From positions 1 through 9,772 of the forward strand of contig JAFUDL010000213.1 in NCBI GenBank assembly GCA_017459225.1: a DNA stretch of 9,772 bases. Direction: 5' to 3'. The notes beneath the pieces were generated by a model, which did no database searches, was not told the origin of the DNA, and saw only the letters and a list, made by a program, of their open reading frames with translations. The stretch comes from Kiritimatiellia bacterium. GTDB taxonomy: Bacteria; Verrucomicrobiota; Kiritimatiellia; RFP12; UBA1067. The position numbers were made by a program, and so were the translations under genes. This document shows, piece after piece, positions 1-6,178 of this stretch (position 1 is its first letter; each line of letters begins with the position of its first letter).

Positions 1-1358
1 CCGACTGCGGAGATCATTCCGTAGAGGATGAACGACACGCCGCCGATCGTCGCGCCGGGGATGGTGCCGATGAACGTGGAGAACTTCGGGCAGAACGAGA
101 CGAGGATCGCAAGGCATGCGGCTATGCGGATGACCCTCGGATCGTACACGCGGGAAAGGGAGAGAACGCCGGTGTTCTCGCCGTACGTCGTATTTGCCGG
201 GGCTCCGAAGAGCGAGGCAAGGCACGTGGCGAGGCCGTCGCCCAGCATCGTGCGGTGCAGGCCTGGGTTCTCGAAGAAGTTGCGCTTCACCGTGGAGCTG
301 ATGGCCGAGACGTCGCCCACGTGCTCCATTATCGTCGCGAACGCAAGCGGGAAGACGATGGCCACTGCGCTGAGGATCTTGCCCCAGTCGGGGTTTGAAA
401 GGAGCGGGAACACCGTGTTCTCCATCTTCACGGGAAACCCGACCCACGCCGCTTCGGACACTGCCTTGTAGTTTATCGCGTCGCACCAGCCGAGTTTGCC
501 GAAGATCACGGCCGCCACATACGAGAACACGACGCCCATCAGTATCGGAATGATCTTGAACATGCCGCGCCCGAAGATCGAGAACGCGATCACCGTAATG
601 ATCGCAACAATTGCCACAGGCCAGCAGGTAGTGCAGCTGTTGATGGCGACAGGCGCGAGCACAAGCCCGATTCCGACGATGATCGGGCCTGTGACCACAG
701 GCGGGAAGAACTTCATCACCGTCTTCACTCCGCACGCCTTCACGAATCCGGCCACGATGAAGTAGACGAGCGACGACGACGCCACGCCGAGGCATGCGTA
801 CTGGAGCATGACCTGCTTCGAGCAGTTCTCGTATCCAGCCGTGCCCGCCAGGCCCGCGAGCGTGAAGTAGCCGGCGAGATAGGCGAACGACGATCCCAGA
901 AACGCCGGCACGATCCGCTTGGTGACGAGATGGAAGAGCAGCGTGCCAAGGCCCGCCCACAGCAAGGTGGCGCTGGGCGAGAGGCCCGTCAGTATCGGCA
1001 CGAGAATCGTCGCACCGAACATGGCGAACATGTGCTGCACGCCGAGTATGCCCATCTTTGGAAGGCCGAGCGTCCGCGCGTCGTAGACTGCGTCGGACGA
1101 TTGGAGCTTCTTGCGTAGGTTGGCGATGGCCGCTGCGAGATCGGCGGACTCCTCGTCCGTGACGACGCCATCCTCGGCTATTGCCACGAGCAGCTTCTCG
1201 AAGGCTGCCAGATCCGTATCCATCTCGGCAAACGGATGCACGAGGCCGATCAGCGCCTTGGCCTCGTTTATGTCCGCCCTGCCGTCCTCGAACGTGAAGC
1301 GCTCGGCAGCCACTAACAGCTGCGCCAGCGTCCACGAGCTTGCATTTTGTGTGGCCAT
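1..1358 (-). CDS. uraA: Uracil permease, NCS2/UraA family, with N-terminal TerB-like extension (C-terminus beyond window)
   Basis: Inner-membrane uracil transporter of the NCS2 (nucleobase:cation symporter 2) family, probably proton coupled. The open frame runs off the left edge: 452 codons are visible and roughly 75-80 residues should be missing, judged against E. coli UraA. Family sequence begins near residue 98 (LGLPKMGILGVQHMFAMFGA) and includes PAFLGSSFAY (151-160), IMEHVGDV (343-350), ENPGLHRTM (363-371) and TTYGENTGVLSLSRVY (390-405). Glu345 and Glu394 match the two glutamates that bind uracil in E. coli UraA. Residues 1-95 are an extra soluble helical region with two EDG motifs (E24-D25-G26 and E62-D63-G64), absent from ordinary UraA and related to the start of the neighbouring purine permease. 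The ATG at 1358 is supported by AAAGGAG seven bases upstream, so the extension is translated. It lies 75 bp downstream of the purine permease, with no clear promoter between. With upp in the same cluster, a uracil uptake and salvage role is well supported. Confidence 0.93.
   Translation of the reverse strand, partial: MATQNASSWTLAQLLVAAERFTFEDGRADINEAKALIGLVHPFAEMDTDLAAFEKLLVAIAEDGVVTDEESADLAAAIANLRKKLQSSDAVYDARTLGLPKMGILGVQHMFAMFGATILVPILTGLSPSATLLWAGLGTLLFHLVTKRIVPAFLGSSFAYLAGYFTLAGLAGTAGYENCSKQVMLQYACLGVASSSLVYFIVAGFVKACGVKTVMKFFPPVVTGPIIVGIGLVLAPVAINSCTTCWPVAIVAIITVIAFSIFGRGMFKIIPILMGVVFSYVAAVIFGKLGWCDAINYKAVSEAAWVGFPVKMENTVFPLLSNPDWGKILSAVAIVFPLAFATIMEHVGDVSAISSTVKRNFFENPGLHRTMLGDGLATCLASLFGAPANTTYGENTGVLSLSRVYDPRVIRIAACLAILVSFCPKFSTFIGTIPGATIGGVSFILYGMISAV
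1107..1295 (-). other. TerB-like N-terminal domain encoded within uraA
   Basis: This segment encodes residues 22-84 of the uracil permease. It is acidic, predicted mostly helical, and holds two copies of an EDG-x(2-3)-[DT]-x(2)-E pattern 38 residues apart (EDGRADINEA and EDGVVTDEES). It aligns without gaps to the matching segment of the purine permease, with about 22 identities in 63 positions by hand count. The pattern resembles the 'DG-x-hydrophobic-x(3)-E' helix starts of TerB-like domains, but I assign this by eye only. The role is unknown; a cytoplasmic regulatory or docking domain is an inference. Confidence 0.6.
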
Positions 1359-1433
1359 TGCTTTACTCCTTTGCGCGTTGACGATTCACCTGCTTCAAAG
1401 ATTCTCGATGCTAGTCCTTGCCGGGGAATACCA
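1359..1433. other. 75-bp intergenic gap between the purine and uracil permease genes
   Basis: This is the longest internal gap of the cluster. It contains the uraA ribosome binding site (AAAGGAG, 1366-1372). I see no convincing -10/-35 pair, no hairpin followed by a T run, and no repeat. uraA is therefore most simply read as the last visible member of the same transcript. Confidence 0.5.
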
Positions 1434-2264
1434 TTACATCAGCGCATACTTCGCGATGAAGAGGGCCGTGAGAACGTACATGATCCAGTGGATGCGCCTG
1501 AAGTTTCCGGCGCAGGCGTTGATCACCGTGTACGCGATGACGCCGAACATGATGCCCTCCGATATCGAGTACGTGAACGGCATCGCGGCGACGGCGAGGA
1601 ACGCGGGTACGGCCTCGCCGGCGTCGCCCCAGTTCACGTCGGCGCACGACGAAAGCATCATGTAGCCGACTATGATGAGCGCGGGGGCCGTCGCAAATCC
1701 GGGAATCGCGAGGAACACTGGCGCAAACACGATGGCGAGCGCGAAGAGCGTGGCCGATGTGACCGCGGTGAGACCGGTCTTGCCGCCTGCCATGACTCCT
1801 GATGCCGACTCTACGAACGTCGTCGTGGTGGAGGTGCCGAACACCGCGCCGACGGAGGTGGCGATGGAGTCGGCGCAAAGCGCGCCGGAGATGCGCGGCA
1901 GCCTGCCTTCCTTGTCGAGGAACCCGCCTTTCATCGAGACGCCGATGAGAGTGCCCAGGGTGTCGAAGAGGTCCACGAAGAAGAACGCGAACATCACCAC
2001 AAAGAAGTCGAGCGTCTTGACGAGCGTCCAGCCGGACTTTACGACGGCACCGTCCTTCGTGAACGTCCAGGCGTCGGGGTTGAAGAGCGCGCCCACAGTG
2101 CCGCCGAACTCGGTGAAGTTCTGCGCGAGGCCCTTGACCGAGAAGTCAGGATAGAGCGAGAAGAAGCTGTTTGCAGGGTCCGGCACATACACGCCGCACG
2201 CCTGCGCGGCCATGCCCAAGCCCCATGTGAAGAGGATGCCGAAGAGTATCGCGCCCTTGAGGCC

Positions 2265-2267
2265 CTA
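2265..2267 (-). other. In-frame amber (TAG) codon inside the purine permease gene
   Basis: The minus strand reads GLMLV-stop-GLKGAILFGIL with no frame change on either side, so a single codon separates two halves of one permease. Homologues usually have a basic residue near this point, so AAG (Lys) to TAG, or CAG to TAG, would explain it by one substitution. TAG also ends rsbU-like and apt at what look like natural protein ends, which argues against general TAG reassignment in this organism. Confidence 0.9.
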
Positions 2268-2873
2268 CACGAGCATCAAACCGGTGAACACCGTGCCGAC
2301 GAGCGCCAGAACGGCGCATATCCCGTGCGTGTGGAAGGAGACCTCGCGGAACTTCACAAGCGAGATCAGCGTGGCCTGGTTGGCAACGACGATCCCGGCC
2401 GTCTTCATCGCAATAAGGCAGATGAACAAGCCTATTCCGGCCGCTACCGCCTTCTTCAGGCAGAACGGGATGGCGTTGAATATTCCCTCCCGCACCGGCG
2501 TGAGCGACAGCGCGAGGAAAACGAGACCCTCCACGAACACCGCGAGAAGCGCGAACTGCCAGCTGTAGCCCATCCCCAGCACCACGCCGTACGTGAGGAA
2601 CGCGTTGAGCCCCATGCCCGGCGCCAGCACGAACGGGTAGTTCGACATGAACGCCATCAGGAGCGTGCCCACCACGGCGGCGATAGCGGTCGCCATGAAC
2701 ACGCCGCCGCGCGGAATACCCGCCGCCGACAGGATGTTCGGGTTCACGGCGAGGATGTACGCCATCGTCATGAACGTGGTTATGCCGGCCACCACCTCGG
2801 TCTTGACCGTGGTGCGGTTTCTCTTAAGCTTGAAGAAACGGCCGAAGAAGCCGGTCTCGGGCTCGCTGGACTC

Positions 2874-3062
2874 CGCCTCGCGCGTGAGCCACTTGAGGTA
2901 CGCGCCGATGCGTATGGACTCGTCGGGCGTGACTACGCCGTCCTCCAGCACATCCTCCAGTATCTTCAAGAACTCCGCCATCTCGGCGTTGTCCGCCGCG
3001 AGGGACTTCGCAAACGCAAGGAGTATCTGCGCCTCTGCGCGGTCGACCTTGCCGTCCTCGAG
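2874..3062 (-). other. TerB-like N-terminal domain encoded within the purine permease gene
   Basis: This segment encodes residues 16-78. Two EDG motifs (EDGKVDRAEA at 17-26 and EDGVVTPDES at 55-64) start what look like helices, 38 residues apart, exactly as in the uracil permease. The sequence EDGVVT is identical in both proteins. A charged linker (EAESSEPETG, 77-86) joins it to the transporter core. Resemblance to TerB-like domains is by eye. Confidence 0.6.
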
Positions 3063-3131
3063 GATGGACTTCTCCAGCTTGCTGATTGCTTCCTTGATGT
3101 CGTTCATCTCGACGCCGCCTTTCTGTCCGCC

Positions 3132-3425
3132 TTACGCCAGATTGAAGATATCGGAGAAGCCTGTTATGGCTAGCACCTCCTTGACGGACGGCTGAACGTT
3201 GGCGATCTGCAGCTCGCCCCCCTTCCCGAGCATCGTCTTGTGGGAGGAAAGGAGCAGACGCAGCCCCGCCGAGCTCATGTACGGCACGTTCCCGAGGTCG
3301 ATCACCACGCTCGTGGCATCCCCGAACTTGAGGGCCGCCTCGAGCTCGGGCGCCGTGACCGTGTCAACGCGTCCGCTGACCGCGATGGTCAGCTTGCTTC
3401 CTTCTGTCTTTGTCTTGACTTCCAT
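3132..3425 (-). CDS. STAS-domain anti-sigma-factor antagonist, RsbV/SpoIIAA type
   Basis: A single-domain cytoplasmic STAS protein of 97 residues, the usual RsbV size. In partner switching, an RsbW-type kinase phosphorylates such a protein on serine and an RsbU-type phosphatase removes the phosphate. The form of the antagonist decides which partner the kinase holds. Visible hallmarks are SGRVDTVTAPELEAAL (17-32), VVIDLGNVPYMSSAGLRLLL (40-59) and the closing GFSDIFNL. By alignment to B. subtilis RsbV (MDSTGLG), Ser52 in MSSAGL is the expected phosphoserine. The start has a good ribosome site, GGGGAG, five bases upstream. It sits 10 bp after the PP2C phosphatase gene, its expected partner. The purine permease follows after 24 bp. 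Family assignment is secure; the actual partner and output are not shown by the sequence. Confidence 0.93.
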   Translation of the reverse strand: MEVKTKTEGSKLTIAVSGRVDTVTAPELEAALKFGDATSVVIDLGNVPYMSSAGLRLLLSSHKTMLGKGGELQIANVQPSVKEVLAITGFSDIFNLA

Positions 3426-3435
3426 GGCTTCTCCC

Positions 3436-5094
3436 CTATTTCAAAGATGGTTCCGGCGTTCCGCCGTCTGCCGGCGGCTCGCCGTGGTAGCGGATGACGA
3501 GCTGCGTGCAGTCGTCGGCCTGCTCCACGTCGGCAGCATGGCGGCGCACGTCCTCAACCACCGCCGCGAGGGCGGCGTTGCGCGGATAGTCGCGGGCCGA
3601 GAGCAGGTTCAGGAGCCGCGCATCACCGTAAAGCTCTCCTGACGCGTCCGGCTGCTCGACGATGCCGTCCGTGTAGAGGTAGATCGCATCGCCCGGCGCC
3701 AGCTGCAGCTCGCCGGCCCGATAGCAGATGCCCGGCATTGCGCCAAGGACGAGCGAAGGCCGCGACTTGAGGAACTCCGCCTTGCCGCCGCGCAGCAGCA
3801 CGGGGAAGTTGTGCCCCGCGTTCACGTATGTCACGTGTCCTGTGCGCGTGTCGATCTCGCCGGCCCACACGGTGACGAAGGTGTTGGACGAGTTGCCCTC
3901 GCACAGCGCCTCGTTCGCCTCGTCGAACACCTGCGCCAGCGGCTTGCCTGTCTGCGCGATGCTTTTGATGAGAGTCTTCGCGCGCATCATGAACATCGCG
4001 GCGGGAACGCCCTTTCCGCTGACGTCGGCCACAAGGAACAGAACGCGGTCCTGCCCGGTGAAGTAGAAGTCGTAGAAGTCCCCTCCCACCTCCTTCGCCG
4101 TCTCCATCGACGCCCAGATGTCGAAGCGCGTCTCGTCCGGGAACGGCGGAAACACGTTCGGCAGCGCCGCGAGCTGTATGTCCTTCGCCATCTCGAGCTC
4201 CTTCGCAGCCTGCAGGCGCATCTGGCGGCGTACGAAAGCCGATATGACGATGCCCACGAGCAGCGCCACGAACACGAGCGCCGCCCCGTTCAACGCGGCC
4301 GTGGCGCCCACGAGAACGTCGCGCTGCACGGCGGCGGAGTCCTTCGGCACCATCACGTACGTTGGGAAGCTCTCAATCTCCTTGCGCTTCCAGTAGAACG
4401 TGTCGTCGGGATCGATCCACTGCGAACCCTCGCGGTTGGGTTCGACGTAGTCGGAGAGGACCAGCCCCGGGGCCGTGGTGACGACGATTCCGCCCTTCCC
4501 TCCCACGCGCCAGTTACGGAAGAGGTCCACGATGGACGCTCGGGAAAGCCCGCGCAGCGCGGCGCCGTCGCATCCGATCTCCACGAAACCGCCCTCCGGC
4601 CTCCACACGCCCACGAACTTGCGCCACGCCCCGTTCGCGGTGTTTCCGCGGAACGGCTGGCAGTATTCGGTCTCGTCCCCCGTCACCAGGCACATCATGT
4701 CCTCGGCCTTTCCGCCGGCCGTGGCGAAGTTGAACGCGGGCTTTCCCGGGCCGGCCAGATAGTCCGGCTCGGAGGAGCCCACGACGTCGCCCTTCGAGTC
4801 CGCCACGCTTATCTCGGTGACGCGCATCTCGCGCGCAAGCGCCTGGAGCGACGCGACGTCCTGCGGATAGCCCTCCTCGAGCCGTTCGCGCACCGCCATG
4901 CACTGGCGCACGAGCCGTTCGTCCACGCAGTCCTTGATCTCGTCCTCGACGTTCTCGAACGCGCGGTCGATGAGCGCGTAGGCGTCGCGCTCGGAGAGCC
5001 ATCCGTGGAGGAACCATGTGAACGCCATCGAGAGCGCGAAGGCCGCGACCACGCTCAGGACGAGCTTGATGTTGAGGCTGCGGCGTTCGGTCAT
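3436..5094 (-). CDS. Membrane-anchored RsbU/SpoIIE-type PP2C serine phosphatase with extracytoplasmic sensor domain
   Basis: A sensor phosphatase of 552 residues, expected to dephosphorylate an RsbV-type STAS protein, very likely the one encoded next. Order: membrane helix about 9-30; extracytoplasmic region about 31-260; second helix about 264-287; short helical linker ending KELEMAKDIQLAALP (298-312), typical before SpoIIE domains; PP2C domain about 325-536. Metal-site motifs are intact: EVGGDFYDFY (335-344, Asp339), VADVSGKGVPAAM (355-367, Asp357), LYTDGIVE (473-480, Asp476) and ADDCTQLVI (526-534). I see no HAMP domain. The outer region contains five cysteines (56, 65, 135, 145, 175) and has no family I can name. 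The ATG at 5094 is chosen because GGGGGAGGT lies five bases upstream and it overlaps the upstream lipoprotein stop in ATGA; an in-frame upstream extension to 5439 would lie inside the lipoprotein gene and is rejected. Ends in TAG. Translational coupling to the lipoprotein suggests the two proteins work together. Confidence 0.93.
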   Translation of the reverse strand: MTERRSLNIKLVLSVVAAFALSMAFTWFLHGWLSERDAYALIDRAFENVEDEIKDCVDERLVRQCMAVRERLEEGYPQDVASLQALAREMRVTEISVADSKGDVVGSSEPDYLAGPGKPAFNFATAGGKAEDMMCLVTGDETEYCQPFRGNTANGAWRKFVGVWRPEGGFVEIGCDGAALRGLSRASIVDLFRNWRVGGKGGIVVTTAPGLVLSDYVEPNREGSQWIDPDDTFYWKRKEIESFPTYVMVPKDSAAVQRDVLVGATAALNGAALVFVALLVGIVISAFVRRQMRLQAAKELEMAKDIQLAALPNVFPPFPDETRFDIWASMETAKEVGGDFYDFYFTGQDRVLFLVADVSGKGVPAAMFMMRAKTLIKSIAQTGKPLAQVFDEANEALCEGNSSNTFVTVWAGEIDTRTGHVTYVNAGHNFPVLLRGGKAEFLKSRPSLVLGAMPGICYRAGELQLAPGDAIYLYTDGIVEQPDASGELYGDARLLNLLSARDYPRNAALAAVVEDVRRHAADVEQADDCTQLVIRYHGEPPADGGTPEPSLK

Positions 5095-5108
5095 TCCGCA
5101 CCTCCCCC
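5091..5108 (-). promoter_or_regulatory. Coupled stop/start and strong ribosome site between lipoprotein and phosphatase genes
   Basis: GGGGGAGGT (5100-5108) is the strongest Shine-Dalgarno in the window, five bases before the phosphatase ATG, which itself overlaps the lipoprotein stop as ATGA. The same bases encode the lipoprotein tail GGGAE. This fixes the phosphatase start at 5094 and suggests translational coupling. Confidence 0.8.
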
Positions 5109-5804
5109 GGCGATGACGGCGTTGGCCGCCGCGAGCACGTCGGGCCGCCGCTTGTCCACGGCGACGCCGTAGAATTCGCGCGTCACCTGCGGCGTGACCG
5201 CAAGCCTTCCGCCGGATCTTTCCGCATACGACTTCAGCTGGATGGCGTCGAAGAACACGGCGTCGATCTCGCCCTTCTCCAGCGCGGCGATAGAGTCCGC
5301 AAGGCCGTCGAAGCGCACCGGGTCGCATCCGTGGAAGCAGAGGTAGAGGTCGTGGGAGGAGTCCGTCTCCACGCCCACGCGGAACGAGGCGAGCTGCGAC
5401 ATGCGCGGCCTGCGCCCCTTCGCATGGTAGAGAAAGCATCCGCCGCCAGATTTGTACGGCTCTGAGAAATCCACGTCGCGGCGCCGCGCTTCCGTTATGG
5501 TGATGGTCGAGATGGCGAAATCCGCAGTTCCTTCCCTGAGACGCGGCAGTATCCTGGGAAACGGAACGCCCTCGACGGCGAGCTTACGCCCCATCTTCGC
5601 GGCGATGCGCCTCGCAAGGGCGACGTCGCTCCCCGCGATCTGCCCGGAGGCGTCGACGTAGGAGCAGGGAGGCTCTTCCGGATTTGTCAAGAACACCAGC
5701 GGACGCGACGCGTCCGCGATACGCGGATCGACCGCCTGCCGCCCGGACCTGTCCGAGCAGCCTGCAAGTGCGGCAAGCGCAAGAAGCATGAAATGTCTCA
5801 TCAT
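5091..5804 (-). CDS. Small family-3 solute-binding lipoprotein (amino-acid-type periplasmic binding fold)
   Basis: A lipoprotein of 237 residues. The signal peptide ends in the lipobox LAGC, with Cys16 as lipid site. The rest looks like family 3 solute-binding proteins: GQIAGSDVALARRIAAKMGR (54-73), FPRILPRLREGTADFAISTI (82-101), TITEARRRDVDFSEPYKSGG (102-121) and GEIDAVFFDA (178-187). Arg107 lies where many members bind the ligand carboxylate, but the usual G-T-T motif reads ETDSS (146-150), so the ligand is uncertain. The mature protein has four cysteines, including CFHGC (156-160), possibly disulfides. The C-terminus is short: it stops at NAVIAGGGAE, where relatives usually have one more segment. 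No ABC permease or ATPase gene is nearby, so a sensory role feeding the phosphatase is more likely than transport (inference). It overlaps the MATE gene by ATGA, has no clear ribosome site of its own, and overlaps the phosphatase gene by ATGA. Confidence 0.85.
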   Translation of the reverse strand: MMRHFMLLALAALAGCSDRSGRQAVDPRIADASRPLVFLTNPEEPPCSYVDASGQIAGSDVALARRIAAKMGRKLAVEGVPFPRILPRLREGTADFAISTITITEARRRDVDFSEPYKSGGGCFLYHAKGRRPRMSQLASFRVGVETDSSHDLYLCFHGCDPVRFDGLADSIAALEKGEIDAVFFDAIQLKSYAERSGGRLAVTPQVTREFYGVAVDKRRPDVLAAANAVIAGGGAE

Positions 5805-6178
5805 AGTTTGAACACGTTTCGGTTGAATCCGGTTGTGGTGAGGTTGCGGCGGCTGGGGATCGCCGTCATCAGGTTGGAAACGAGATAGCTACGGAGCGAG
5901 GAGACCCTCGCATCCGCATCCGTGATGTCGAATATCTCGCCGTCGTCGCGGATGAACAGCGTAAGTCCGTCGCCCAGATCGATCGTCACCTCGGCCCTTA
6001 TGAGCCTGCCTGCGTTGCGGTCGCGCACGACCATAAGCGCCTCCTCCACGAGGAGGGCCGCCTTCGACGCGCGGCGCGCGTCAACGCCATTCTCCGCAAG
6101 ATGCTCCGCCACGGCCGCCGAGGTGGCGCAGATGGCCACAGGCTCTAGCTCAAGGTCGAAGACGCGCAGGGCGTCCTC
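5801..6178 (-). other. RsbW-like HATPase domain of the MATE fusion protein
   Basis: This stretch encodes residues 440-564. It keeps the helix with paired glutamates (VEEAL, 483-487) and the DDGEIFD loop (517-523) typical of anti-sigma-factor kinase domains. The position of the usual N-box Asn holds Val, and the glycine-rich lid is replaced by VSSLRSYLVSNLM (531-543). It may bind nucleotide poorly or act as a non-catalytic docking module; this is inferred by eye from motifs. Confidence 0.7.

Larger units (their letters stand above)
1434..3107 (-). pseudogene. AzgA/PbuG-type purine (adenine/guanine/hypoxanthine) permease with N-terminal TerB-like extension, interrupted by one in-frame TAG
   Basis: Inner-membrane purine base permease of the AzgA/PbuG (AzgA-like, NCS2-related) family. 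Reading from the ATG at 3107 there are 280 residues, one TAG at 2265-2267, then 276 more sense codons in the same frame to a TAA at 1434. Bridging the TAG gives about 557 residues. Family hallmarks lie on both sides: TTFMTMAYILAVNPNIL (109-125) and FVLAPGMGLNAFLTYG (159-174) before the stop; VDLFDTLGTLIGVSMKGG (378-395), GTSTTTTFVESASGV (424-438) and the following GGKTGLTAV after it. Residues 1-95 are an acidic helical extension with EDG motifs at 17-19 and 55-57, matched in the uracil permease. The stop falls before GLKGAILFGIL, a membrane segment conserved in the family, so the product ending there would lack the second half of the transporter. No Shine-Dalgarno precedes the next ATG (2219). 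AGAAAGG lies 10 bases before the start. I call it a one-mutation pseudogene, but a sequencing error or amber readthrough is possible. Confidence 0.8.

Noticed and set aside
1434..3107. Genetic code change with TAG as a sense codon.
   Set aside because: TAG ends both apt (after LVRYPGK) and the phosphatase gene at points where the proteins naturally finish, so general reassignment is unlikely from this window.
2325..3173. Long plus-strand open frames, such as those at 2325-3173 and 3811-5172.
   Set aside because: They mirror strongly supported minus-strand genes, have Arg/His/Glu-rich low-complexity translations and show no domain. They are expected in GC-rich DNA.
5095..5439. In-frame upstream extension of the phosphatase (a start at 5439 giving 667 residues).
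   Set aside because: The extra 115 residues lie entirely inside the lipoprotein gene in another frame, are arginine-rich with no domain, and the ATG at 5094 has the strongest ribosome site in the window and precedes a membrane helix.
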